Below, one piece after another: positions 16,107 to 23,419 of a stretch of 33,892 bases of DNA (position 1 is the stretch's first letter; each line of letters begins with the position of its first letter). The position numbers and the translations under genes were made by a program. Source of the DNA: Candidatus Rifleibacteriota bacterium (GTDB lineage Bacteria > Muiribacteriota > Ozemobacteria > Ozemobacterales > Ozemobacteraceae); contig JANJUX010000039.1 in assembly GCA_024710355.1 (NCBI GenBank), positions 1-33,892 of the forward strand. Reading direction: 5' to 3'. Under the pieces are notes generated by a model. It was not told the origin of the DNA. It made no database searches and saw only the letters and a list, made by a program, of their open reading frames with translations.

Positions 16107-16824
16107 AGGTATTTCCAGATTTCAGATAGATTTCAGCCTGCCTGTTACTTTCGAACAGGCTCTGCCTGATCATTTCGCAACCTTCTTCAACACTGGTCGC
16201 AGCATCGATGAGAAACGGCCGGCCGCAGTGCATGATCACACGGCTGAACGGCAACGGAATCTCAGTTTTATCCCAGCTGTTCAGGGTCAGCTTGTGCGAG
16301 CAGGCGACCCCAAGCGGTAGAATGTAGCCGCCGGATTTCTGGGCGACCATGACCATTCCGGGCTTAACCTCATGCCGGGGCCCGCGTGGCCCGTCAACTG
16401 TCAGAGAAGCGTTCATACCGCCCTTTACCATCCGTATCATTTCAAGCAGACCCCGCATGCCGCCACGCGAAGAGGAGCCGCGAACCGAACAGTAACCAAA
16501 TCTGTTAAGCAGTTTTACCATAATTTCGCCATCATCTGAAAGCGAATTCATGATAACAAGATTGAGGCCTCTGAAACAATAGAGAGGCACAAGAAGCGTT
16601 CCGTGCCAGCTGACAACGAGAACAGGGCGATCAATTTTTTTACGGTCCACAAAGTCTGTAAAGCCCGTGTATTTTATTCTGGCGAGCGAATTCAATGTGC
16701 TGATAAGGCCTGACAGAATCATGGACTTGAGGCGAATGCCTGCGGAAACGGCGGCGGTGCGCGTCGGTCGGTTCTGACTGACGGCCGGGCTGGCAGTTTC
16801 CGGTTTCTGTGCAGTTCTGGTCAT
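16096..16824 (-). CDS. DUF374 acyltransferase, LpxJ-like
   Basis: A 242-residue member of the DUF374 branch of lysophospholipid acyltransferases. LpxJ, the late lipid A acyltransferase of Helicobacter/Campylobacter, belongs to this family. Visible motifs are VLVVSWHGTLLVPLY (catalytic His near residue 73), RGSSSRGGMRGL, SLTVDGPRGPR and VKPGMVMVAQKSGG. Residues 1 to about 25 are a polar, probably disordered extension, followed by an amphipathic/hydrophobic anchor. The start ATG overlaps the msbA stop by four bases. With lpxL four kilobases or less away in the same operon, it probably provides the second secondary acylation of lipid A. Acylation of another lipid cannot be excluded. Confidence 0.87.
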   Translation of the reverse strand: MTRTAQKPETASPAVSQNRPTRTAAVSAGIRLKSMILSGLISTLNSLARIKYTGFTDFVDRKKIDRPVLVVSWHGTLLVPLYCFRGLNLVIMNSLSDDGEIMVKLLNRFGYCSVRGSSSRGGMRGLLEMIRMVKGGMNASLTVDGPRGPRHEVKPGMVMVAQKSGGYILPLGVACSHKLTLNSWDKTEIPLPFSRVIMHCGRPFLIDAATSVEEGCEMIRQSLFESNRQAEIYLKSGNTCEA

Positions 16825-18551
16825 AGATTCACCTGATCGGCATACTGTGATCTGTAGAGATTCGAGTAAAGCCCCTGCTTTTCGAGAAGCTGGCTGTGTG
16901 AACCGATCTCAACAATCTGACCGCGCTGCAGAACGAGAATTTTATCGGCTTTAACGACGGTTGAAAGCCGGTGCGCGATCATGAAGGTAGTTCGATTGGC
17001 CATAAGGCGGTTCAACGATTCCTTGATGAGGTTTTCGGTCTCTGAGTCAAGGGCACTGGTGGCCTCGTCGAGGATCAGAATGCCGGGGTCTTTCAGGAAA
17101 GCCCGCGACAGCGCGACACGCTGCGCCTGGCCACCGGAAAGATTTACGCCGCGTTCGCCAAGCATGGTATCGTAACCATCGGGCTGGCTCATGATGAAAT
17201 CGTGGGCGTTGGCAAGCTTTGCAGCCTCGACGATTTCGTCGTGTGTGGCGTTAAGGCGACCGAAGCGAATATTATCTTCAATTGTACCTGAGAAAAGGAG
17301 GGTTTCCTGGGGGACCATGGCGATGAATCGGCGCATGCTGTTCAGGGTCAGCTCGCGAACATCGGCGCCATCGATCATAACAGCCCCATCAGAAACATCG
17401 AAAAATCTGGGAATCAGGTTGATAAAAGTCGTTTTGCCGGCCCCTGAAGGGCCAACCAGGGCCACTACTTCACCGGGAGCGACCTTGATACTGACGTTGC
17501 TGAGCACCGGCTCGTTCTGATTGTAGGCAAAACCGACGTTGCGAAATTCGACTTCGCCGCGGCAGGTTGTCATTTCGCGGGCTTCGGGGCGCTCTTTGAC
17601 ATCGACATGGGCGTCGATAATTTCGAACACACGCTCACCCGCGCCAACCGACTGCGAAATGGTGTTGCTCATCCGCGAAAGGTTTTTGATCGGCGTAAAA
17701 AGACCGACGAGAGCTGTCAAAAAGCTGATCAGCTGACCGGCATCGAGATTGCCGTGAATGACTTCGTAGCCACCATACCAGAAAATGATAGCAAGGCCGC
17801 AGGTGTTGATAAACTCAATGACCGGAGTGGTTGCAGCGTTGATGCGGCCACCCCGCATGGTTTCAGAAAAATTGGCACCGTTGGCCTGTTCGAAACGGTC
17901 TCTGACGAAGTCTTCAAGAGTGAACGATTTAATGACCTTGATGCCGGTGATGAATTCCTGCAGGACTGACGATATATCGCCGATACGGCTCTGCATGCGC
18001 GAACCGATCTTTTTCATTTTGCGGCTGAATTTGTTGATCAGGGCGCCGATGAACGGAATTATGACAATTGAAATGACTGCCAGTTTCCAGTGCAGGTAGA
18101 AAATGTAGGCACAGAAGCCAATAAAGGCAATGGTGTCGCCAATCAGCGAAGAAAAGCTGGTCAGCAGGTTCTGCAGCACCAGAACATCGGCGGTAATACG
18201 GCTCATCAGCTGGCCGGTACGCTGTTTTTCGTAGAACGACAGCGACAGCTCAAGCATACGGTCGAAGCAGGCGCTTCTGATGCGCCGCAAAATGCTCTGC
18301 GACACGTAATGCATCAGATAGGTTTCGAGGAAATGGGCAATGCCCTTGACGAACATCACGACCACGAGCGTCAGCGCGATCCAGTGCAGCATATCCATAT
18401 TGCGCTGCACCAGAACGTCGTTAACGACGCTCTTCATTATCCAGGCGGGAAAAATTGTGCAGACGGCAACAATGGCGCTGCAGAAAATGCCTACCAGCAG
18501 GTAGGGCAGATAATCGCCAAAGTAACTGAGAACGCGTTTCAGGGTTTTCAC
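16821..18551 (-). CDS. msbA: Lipid A flippase, MsbA-type ABC exporter
   Basis: A 576-residue half-transporter that flips core-lipid A across the inner membrane. Residues 1 to about 310 hold six transmembrane helices. The ATPase domain (about 330-576) has Walker A GPSGAGKTT, Q-loop AMVPQETLLF, signature LSGGQAQR, Walker B ILILDEATSALD and the H-loop IAHRLSTV. The length equals that of typical MsbA (about 580). It starts with GTG in a four-base overlap (GTGA) with the end of lpxB. ABC exporters of this shape can carry other lipids or drugs, but the flanking lpxB and acyltransferase genes make lipid A the best substrate. Confidence 0.93.
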   Translation of the reverse strand: MKTLKRVLSYFGDYLPYLLVGIFCSAIVAVCTIFPAWIMKSVVNDVLVQRNMDMLHWIALTLVVVMFVKGIAHFLETYLMHYVSQSILRRIRSACFDRMLELSLSFYEKQRTGQLMSRITADVLVLQNLLTSFSSLIGDTIAFIGFCAYIFYLHWKLAVISIVIIPFIGALINKFSRKMKKIGSRMQSRIGDISSVLQEFITGIKVIKSFTLEDFVRDRFEQANGANFSETMRGGRINAATTPVIEFINTCGLAIIFWYGGYEVIHGNLDAGQLISFLTALVGLFTPIKNLSRMSNTISQSVGAGERVFEIIDAHVDVKERPEAREMTTCRGEVEFRNVGFAYNQNEPVLSNVSIKVAPGEVVALVGPSGAGKTTFINLIPRFFDVSDGAVMIDGADVRELTLNSMRRFIAMVPQETLLFSGTIEDNIRFGRLNATHDEIVEAAKLANAHDFIMSQPDGYDTMLGERGVNLSGGQAQRVALSRAFLKDPGILILDEATSALDSETENLIKESLNRLMANRTTFMIAHRLSTVVKADKILVLQRGQIVEIGSHSQLLEKQGLYSNLYRSQYADQVNL

Positions 18552-19723
18552 TTCTGGTGCAACTCCTGAATTCTCTTTGCCAGGTGCCCGGCAACCCGCT
18601 GGCTGGCACCGGTTTCGCCGAGGCTGGCTTTGACGCCTGCAAGCTCTTCGCGCATGGTCTGCTGTTTCTGTGGGTCGTCAAGAATACTCAAAGCTTCTCT
18701 GGCAATTACATCAGCCTTGAAGTCACCACGGATAAACTCGGGCACGATGCGGCGCCCGGCGATGACGTTCGGCAGACCGATGTGCTCGGCCTCGATAACA
18801 AACTTTGAAATCAGCGATGTCAGCCAGTTAACCTTGTAAACAACGACCATTGGCGTACCGATAATCGCAGTTTCAAGGGTAGCGGTACCAGAAGCAACGA
18901 GACAGACATCTGAAACCGAAATAGCGTCATAAGTCTGGCCGCGCAGCATGGTGATCGGCAGATTGCGGCCGCGCAGGTGCGCGAGAATGCGCTCGTCATC
19001 GATAGTGCTGGCGACCGGCAGCAGAAATCTCGTGTTCGGCTTCTGTTTGAGTATAAGCTCAGCAGCATCGAGAAGCACCGGGAAAATGTAATAGATTTCC
19101 TGGGTGCGGCTGCCGGGCAGCAGGCTGACAAGCGAAGCATCGCCAAGCTGCATCATTCTGCGGATTTCTTCTTTGCTGGCGGTGGGCTCGGCAACGCCGA
19201 TAAGCGGGTGTCCGAACCAGTTCACTTCAGCACCGGCCTTCGCCCAGATATCGACTTCGAACGGAAAAACCACAACCGCTTCATTGATCAGGCGTGTGAA
19301 TTTCTCGACACGACTGGCGTGCCAGGCCCATACCTGCGGACAGATATAGTAAAGCACGTGAATACCCAGTTCCCGGGCTATTTCGGCAACCCGCTGATTG
19401 AAACCGGGGTAATCGATAAGCACCACCACATCGGGGCGCTCGCGGGTCAGCCATTCTCTGACGTCGGCGAGAATCCTGTAAAGATGACGAAGGTTTTTGA
19501 TTACCTCGACAAAGCCGATAACCGCCAGCTCATCACTGCTGTGAATGCAGTTCATACCGGCAGCAGCCATCATCGGGCCGCCAATGCCATCAACTTTCAG
19601 GTCGGGCAGCAGCTTTTTCAGGTGACCGATTACGAGCGAACCATGCAGGTCGCCGCTCTGTTCGCCAGCCAGAAAGAAAACCCGGCCAGGTCTGTTGTTG
19701 TCAGCTGGTGTGATATTAGTCAA
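18548..19723 (-). CDS. lpxB: Lipid-A-disaccharide synthase
   Basis: A 391-residue GT19 enzyme that joins UDP-diacylglucosamine to lipid X. All family motifs are present: GEQSGD (20-25), GIGGPMMAAAG (46-56), LIDYPGFN (102-109), CPQVWAW (128-134), WFGHPL, LLPGSRTQEI, ASGTATLE and IGLPNVIAGRRIVPE. This makes it the canonical LpxB of the window, in contrast to the copy at 14916-16106. It starts with TTG, overlapping the stop of the Ste14-like gene by four bases (TTGA), with GGGAG eight bases upstream; no ATG lies near. It takes the LpxI product, encoded three genes upstream, as one substrate. Confidence 0.94.
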   Translation of the reverse strand: MTNITPADNNRPGRVFFLAGEQSGDLHGSLVIGHLKKLLPDLKVDGIGGPMMAAAGMNCIHSSDELAVIGFVEVIKNLRHLYRILADVREWLTRERPDVVVLIDYPGFNQRVAEIARELGIHVLYYICPQVWAWHASRVEKFTRLINEAVVVFPFEVDIWAKAGAEVNWFGHPLIGVAEPTASKEEIRRMMQLGDASLVSLLPGSRTQEIYYIFPVLLDAAELILKQKPNTRFLLPVASTIDDERILAHLRGRNLPITMLRGQTYDAISVSDVCLVASGTATLETAIIGTPMVVVYKVNWLTSLISKFVIEAEHIGLPNVIAGRRIVPEFIRGDFKADVIAREALSILDDPQKQQTMREELAGVKASLGETGASQRVAGHLAKRIQELHQK

Positions 19724-20313
19724 GAGGCTTTCTCCCGGCGGAGAATAGAGCAGAATGAAAGCACCAGCAGAATTGCCGAGGTTGAGGCAAAGGTGCGTTT
19801 TTCTGATTTGAGAGCTTCGCGCATCTCAAAACGTGGCTCAGCAGACACCCCGGGAGCGGGAGAGGTCTTTGGCAGAAACATCGGCACCGCTTCACGGTAG
19901 GCTTTATGCGCTTCAGGAAACTTCTCTGCCAGAAAGCTTTCTTCGTAAGGAATCATCGTTGCAAATTCGACGGCATAGAATGCAAGCACGCAGGCCGCAT
20001 AGGCCGGATTTCCCGCAATCAGCATGAAGCCGACAATTTTCAGCAGGTTGGCAAGATAAAGAGGGTTGCGGCAGCAGCTGTAAGGGCCGGTTGTAACCAG
20101 CTGGTCGGCGCATATTTCCCGCGTACGGGTAGTCGGACCGATGTGCATCAGACCCCAGACACGCAGGGCTTCACCGGCAAGCACGAACGGCATGCCGAGC
20201 AGCCAGTTCAGCGGCCGAGGTCGGGCGCAGGCAAACATTGCCAACGCCAGAGGCACCGGCAGTTTATCGCGCCATTCAAAGAAAAAGCGGCCCAGACTGT
20301 TTTTAGAACCCAT
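19720..20313 (-). CDS. Ste14/ICMT-family membrane methyltransferase, candidate LmtA-like
   Basis: A 197-residue integral membrane methyltransferase of the isoprenylcysteine carboxyl methyltransferase / PEMT superfamily. Hydrophobic helices lie near 18-32, 36-55, 86-101 and 104-121. The SAM-site signature is VTTGPYSCCRNPLYLANLL (Gly76-Pro-Tyr78, Arg82-Asn-Pro84, Tyr86), with the second motif YEESFLAEKFPEAHKAYREAVP (Glu124-Glu125). An added C-terminal tail after Pro148 holds another hydrophobic stretch (175-190). Bacteria lack prenylated CAAX proteins. In Leptospira a Ste14-like enzyme, LmtA, methylates the 1-phosphate of lipid A. Here the gene is wedged in the lipid A operon and overlaps lpxB by four bases, so a lipid A phosphate methyltransferase is a good hypothesis. 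Family is sure; substrate is inferred. Confidence 0.85.
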   Translation of the reverse strand: MGSKNSLGRFFFEWRDKLPVPLALAMFACARPRPLNWLLGMPFVLAGEALRVWGLMHIGPTTRTREICADQLVTTGPYSCCRNPLYLANLLKIVGFMLIAGNPAYAACVLAFYAVEFATMIPYEESFLAEKFPEAHKAYREAVPMFLPKTSPAPGVSAEPRFEMREALKSEKRTFASTSAILLVLSFCSILRREKAS

Positions 20314-20319
20314 AAAGGC

Positions 20320-21264
20320 TTAATGCGAAGCTGGCAGGTTGCTCTTGATCTGCTCGAGAATTTCGAGGGCGACTTCAAGGGCATTTTTACCGTCTTCAAT
20401 GGTAACCAGGGGTTTGCGGCGCTCGTTGATACAGGTGATGAAATGCTCGAGTTCAAGGCGCAGCGGCTCTGCCTTGTGTACTTCGAGTTCTTCCTGGATT
20501 ATCTTCTCTTCGAGGTTCGATTTGCGGCGCAGCGTAATTGCCTGGTTGGCATAGTCGAGAGAACAGTATTTGTCCATTTCAAAAATGCGGAGTTTGCGGA
20601 TTTTTTCATCGCTGATGCGAGAAGCTGTCAGATTGGCAATACAGCCGTTTTCAAAAACAATGTGAGCATTGGCAATATCTTCATTTTCGGTAAGAACCGG
20701 AATTCCAACGGCATCTACACGCTTTATCGGCGATTTAACCAGTGACAGAACAATATCGATGTCGTGAATCATCAGATCCTGGACAACACCAACGTCCTGA
20801 ATGCGGGGTGAGAAAGGGCCCATGCGCTGGCACTCGATAAAGCGAGGGCTTTCGCAGAGCGACTGAAGCTTGAGGATAGCGGCATTGAAGCGTTCGACAT
20901 GGCCGACCTGCAGGGTCAGCTGCTTCTTGCTGGCGAGAGCCACCAGATCGTTGGCCTCTTCAAGCGTTTTGGTGATCGGCTTTTCGATAAAGGTATGAAT
21001 ATTGCGTTCAAGGAAGAAGCGGGCAACCTCGTGATGCAGAAAGGTCGGCACGACTACGGTTACGGCAGAGGCAACCGAGGCGAGTTCACGATAATCTTTG
21101 AAATAGGGAACATTGTATTTTTCTGCGGCTTCACGGCCGGCAGCTTCGTTAACATCTGAAATTCCGACCAGGTGGGCGCCGTTGATTTCGGCGAGAAGCC
21201 TGGCATGGTGTTTTCCGAGATGGCCGATACCGATAACCCCAATATTAACGCCTTGACTATTCAT
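20320..21264 (-). CDS. Gfo/Idh/MocA-family oxidoreductase in the lipid A operon
   Basis: A 314-residue NAD(P)-dependent sugar oxidoreductase. The N-terminal Rossmann fold opens with IGVIGIGHLGKHHARLL. The catalytic lysine motif is FIEKPITKT near residue 95, followed by GHVERFN and the conserved IHDIDIVL histidine. The C-terminal sheet domain includes AHIVFENGCIANLTASR. The family oxidises or reduces sugar hydroxyls, usually on nucleotide sugars. GnnA, which oxidises UDP-GlcNAc at C3 on the way to amide-linked lipid A, belongs to this superfamily, and the gene directly follows lpxI (26-base gap). No GnnB-type aminotransferase is in the window, so the GnnA role is only a possibility; a nucleotide-sugar step for LPS is the safer reading. 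Confidence 0.86.
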   Translation of the reverse strand: MNSQGVNIGVIGIGHLGKHHARLLAEINGAHLVGISDVNEAAGREAAEKYNVPYFKDYRELASVASAVTVVVPTFLHHEVARFFLERNIHTFIEKPITKTLEEANDLVALASKKQLTLQVGHVERFNAAILKLQSLCESPRFIECQRMGPFSPRIQDVGVVQDLMIHDIDIVLSLVKSPIKRVDAVGIPVLTENEDIANAHIVFENGCIANLTASRISDEKIRKLRIFEMDKYCSLDYANQAITLRRKSNLEEKIIQEELEVHKAEPLRLELEHFITCINERRKPLVTIEDGKNALEVALEILEQIKSNLPASH

Positions 21265-21290
21265 TTTAACCTCGTTTGCAAAAGAGCGGA

Positions 21291-22091
21291 TCAGACAACC
21301 ATGATGGCAATACCAGCTGAATCAGCCAGTTTTATTACTTCCTCACGGTCGAGCAGCAGGGTTTTCTTCTCTTCGAATGCCAGGCAACGGGCCTTGGCGG
21401 CAATCAGATTGCGGATGGTATCGACGCCGATCGTCGGAATATCGTAGCGCATGTCCTGTTTCGGGCGGGCAACTTTAACGACGGTCACGTCGCCATTGCC
21501 GAGCAGTCCGCCGCGCTGGATAGCCTGATCGGTGCCTTCGATGGCCTCAACCGAGAGAATTACGCGGTTTTTTACGACAACAGTCTGGCCAATATCGAGA
21601 CCAGCGATCTGCTTGGCGATTTCATGCCCGTATTTTATGTCGAGCAGTTCTTCTTCGCTCGGTTTTCTGCTGGTTAAAATACCCTTTTCAGGAAGCAGAA
21701 CCGACAGAAAAGTCGTCGAGTCACAGACATGAATGCCTTCGGCGATAAATTCTTCGCTGAGCTGGCGCAAAAGCGCGTCATCATTACGAATCGGGGTTTT
21801 TTCAAAAACTTTCATCAACCGGGCATCGGGTCTGATGCGGTCGAACATCAGAGTTTTGGTGATCTTGCCGGCCATCACGATGCGTTCGATGTGCGCGTTC
21901 AGGAAAGTATCGATCATTCCCTGCAATTCGCCGACGTGAAACCAGTGAATCTGGTTGACCAGCTTTTCGAGTTCGGGCGACGTTTCTTCACGTATAGCTA
22001 CTGCCACCACTTCATTGCCACCCTGCTTTGCGGCCTGCGCAAAATAGAGTGGAAACCGTCCACTACCTGCTATTAATCCTATGCGTGACAC
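21291..22091 (-). CDS. lpxI: UDP-2,3-diacylglucosamine pyrophosphatase LpxI (DUF1009)
   Basis: A 266-residue enzyme that cleaves UDP-2,3-diacylglucosamine to lipid X and UMP, replacing LpxH in many diderms. Typical segments are RIGLIAGSGRFPLYFAQAA at the N-terminus, GKITKTLMFDRIRPD, EEFIAEGIHVCDSTTFL, LPEKGILTSRKPS, VEAIEGTDQAI and VKVARPKQDMRYDIPTIG. The open frame reaches 22160, but the family begins just before RIGLIAGSG. A GTG at 22091 has GGGAG four bases upstream, and the promoter -10 box at 22159-22164 covers the longer start, so 22091 is the likely start. First gene of the lipid A operon. Confidence 0.93.
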   Translation of the reverse strand: MSRIGLIAGSGRFPLYFAQAAKQGGNEVVAVAIREETSPELEKLVNQIHWFHVGELQGMIDTFLNAHIERIVMAGKITKTLMFDRIRPDARLMKVFEKTPIRNDDALLRQLSEEFIAEGIHVCDSTTFLSVLLPEKGILTSRKPSEEELLDIKYGHEIAKQIAGLDIGQTVVVKNRVILSVEAIEGTDQAIQRGGLLGNGDVTVVKVARPKQDMRYDIPTIGVDTIRNLIAAKARCLAFEEKKTLLLDREEVIKLADSAGIAIMVV

Positions 22092-22158
22092 TGAACTCCC
22101 TCGCTTTTCTGCCCCGGAAGCGAAACGACCGACCCCGGGATCGGGCATAAGTTTGTGC

Positions 22159-22207
22159 ATTATATCATGATTCGCGAATAAGTTCGACAGACAATTTTAA
22201 GAATTGT
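22159..22207 (-). promoter_or_regulatory. Promoter region of the lipid A operon
   Basis: A consensus minus-strand TATAAT at 22159-22164. The -35 is weak (TCGAAC at 17-base spacing, 22182-22187). Just upstream is a dyad ACAATT-N5-AATTGT (22191-22196, 22202-22207), a possible activator or repressor site. Transcription would start near 22152. Confidence 0.5.
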
Positions 22208-22213
22208 TAAGCC

Positions 22214-22247
22214 GCGGCCACCCGGCAAAAAACCTGCGGGTGGCCGC
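22214..22247 (-). terminator. Hairpin after ricT, probable terminator
   Basis: A perfect 11-bp GC-rich stem (22214-22224 with 22237-22247, 12-base loop) begins six bases beyond the ricT stop on the minus strand. It lacks a clean T-run afterwards (GGCTTAACAATTC), so termination may be partial. Confidence 0.5.
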
Positions 22248-22252
22248 AGAGA

Positions 22253-23419
22253 TTACATATCAGAGAAATCGTTGTCGTCAGCGCCGCTGTCGGGCTCGTC
22301 CGCCGGTGTCGACGGCTCAACGGCTCTGTTTTCGGGGGTGGCCTGATGCCTGGGCCACTTTTCGCGTCGTCTTTCAGAGGGTTCGGATCGTTCAGATCGC
22401 TCAGGGCGCTCAGATCGCTCAGGGCGTTCAGGCCGCTCAGGCCGCTCAGGTCGCTCCTGCCCGTCATCTTCTCTGCGAGGCGGACCGTCGCCCTTCTTCT
22501 TCTTTTTGCCCGTGCCCGGCGGGTTGAGATTCTTAAGAAGAATGCTCAAATCTGGCTCTTCGGCACCGGGAATACTGACCCACCAGAGGTTGCGGCCGGT
22601 GGTTGCATCTTTGCGGCCACAAACCTTGTCGAGGTCATAAGTTACCTTGCGCCGGTCGATAAAGCTGATCAGAATTTTGCGGGTGATGTAGTTGATGTCC
22701 ATGACACGGCCGGTTTCGGCCCCGACAACCACTTCTGCAGTGATTTTCGGGAATTTGCCATGAAACGAAGCATAGTATTCATGTTCATGCGCCAGGCAAC
22801 AAAGCAGGCGCCCACAAATGCCCGAAAGCTTCGCCGGGTTAAGACTGAGATTCTGCTCTTTGGCCATTTTGGTCGAAACCGGGTAGAAGGTGCTCATAAA
22901 CTGAGCGCAGCAAACCTCTTTGCCGCAGCAGCCGATGCCACCGAGCAGCTTGGTTTCGTCGCGCACTCCGATCTGCCTGAGCTCGATACGGGTTTTGAAG
23001 ATGCCGGCAAGACTCTTGAGCAGATCGCGGAAATCAACCTTGTTGTCTGACTTAAAATAAAGAATCAGACGGCTGAAGTCGTAGAGGTATTCGGCCTTCA
23101 AAAGCTTCATTGGCAGCTGGTGATGCTGAATTTTATCGCGTGCCTGCAGAAAAGCTTCTTTTTCGCGTTTGCGCAGGTCGCAGATGCGTGCACGGTCTTC
23201 AGCATCGACAACGCGCTGAATTTCTATGATAAATGGGTCAGATTCGGCTTTGAGGCCTGCGGGTCGGGTGTCGACGACCTGTAGAACCCGACCGATTTCG
23301 CAGCCATGCTGGGTGGTGACCACCACATCCTGGGTGGCCTCGATGTTCATGGCTTCCGGCCTGGGTGTCCAGTAGACTGTCGGCAGTTTGCGCAGTCTAA
23401 GGGCAATGTATTGATTCAC
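22253..23419 (-). CDS. ricT: PSP1-domain protein RicT (YaaT) with charged C-terminal tail
   Basis: A 388-residue PSP1-domain protein. In Bacillus, RicT works with RicA and RicF as an iron-sulfur complex affecting RNA processing, competence and sporulation. The cysteine clusters typical of RicT are present: GGIGCCGKEVCC (Cys164, 165, 170, 171) and SGICGRLLCC (Cys202, 207, 208), with the AKEQNLSLNPAK segment between them. The conserved core ends near residue 300. The last ~85 residues are low-complexity and charged, built from Glu-Arg-Pro/Ser triplets, unlike Bacillus RicT (about 275 residues). It starts with GTG in a GTGA overlap with holB, with GGAGG nine bases upstream. The holB-ricT pairing is the same as in Bacillus (holB-yaaT), which supports both names. 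Confidence 0.9.
   Translation of the reverse strand: MNQYIALRLRKLPTVYWTPRPEAMNIEATQDVVVTTQHGCEIGRVLQVVDTRPAGLKAESDPFIIEIQRVVDAEDRARICDLRKREKEAFLQARDKIQHHQLPMKLLKAEYLYDFSRLILYFKSDNKVDFRDLLKSLAGIFKTRIELRQIGVRDETKLLGGIGCCGKEVCCAQFMSTFYPVSTKMAKEQNLSLNPAKLSGICGRLLCCLAHEHEYYASFHGKFPKITAEVVVGAETGRVMDINYITRKILISFIDRRKVTYDLDKVCGRKDATTGRNLWWVSIPGAEEPDLSILLKNLNPPGTGKKKKKGDGPPRREDDGQERPERPERPERPERSERPERSERSEPSERRREKWPRHQATPENRAVEPSTPADEPDSGADDNDFSDM
22381..22458. repeat. 9-base tandem repeat coding for the RicT tail
   Basis: About eight imperfect copies of a 9-base unit resembling GCTCAGGCC/GCTCAGATC. On the minus strand they encode tripeptide pairs of Glu-Arg-Pro and Glu-Arg-Ser. Copy number is likely to vary between strains by slippage in whole codons. 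Confidence 0.8.

Noticed and set aside
18548..19723. Two lpxB copies considered as an assembly duplication
   Set aside because: The two proteins differ throughout and in key motifs, so this is an old divergence.
22381..22458. Short repeats considered as a CRISPR array
   Set aside because: The unit is 9 bases with no spacers and lies in frame inside ricT, coding for a low-complexity tail.
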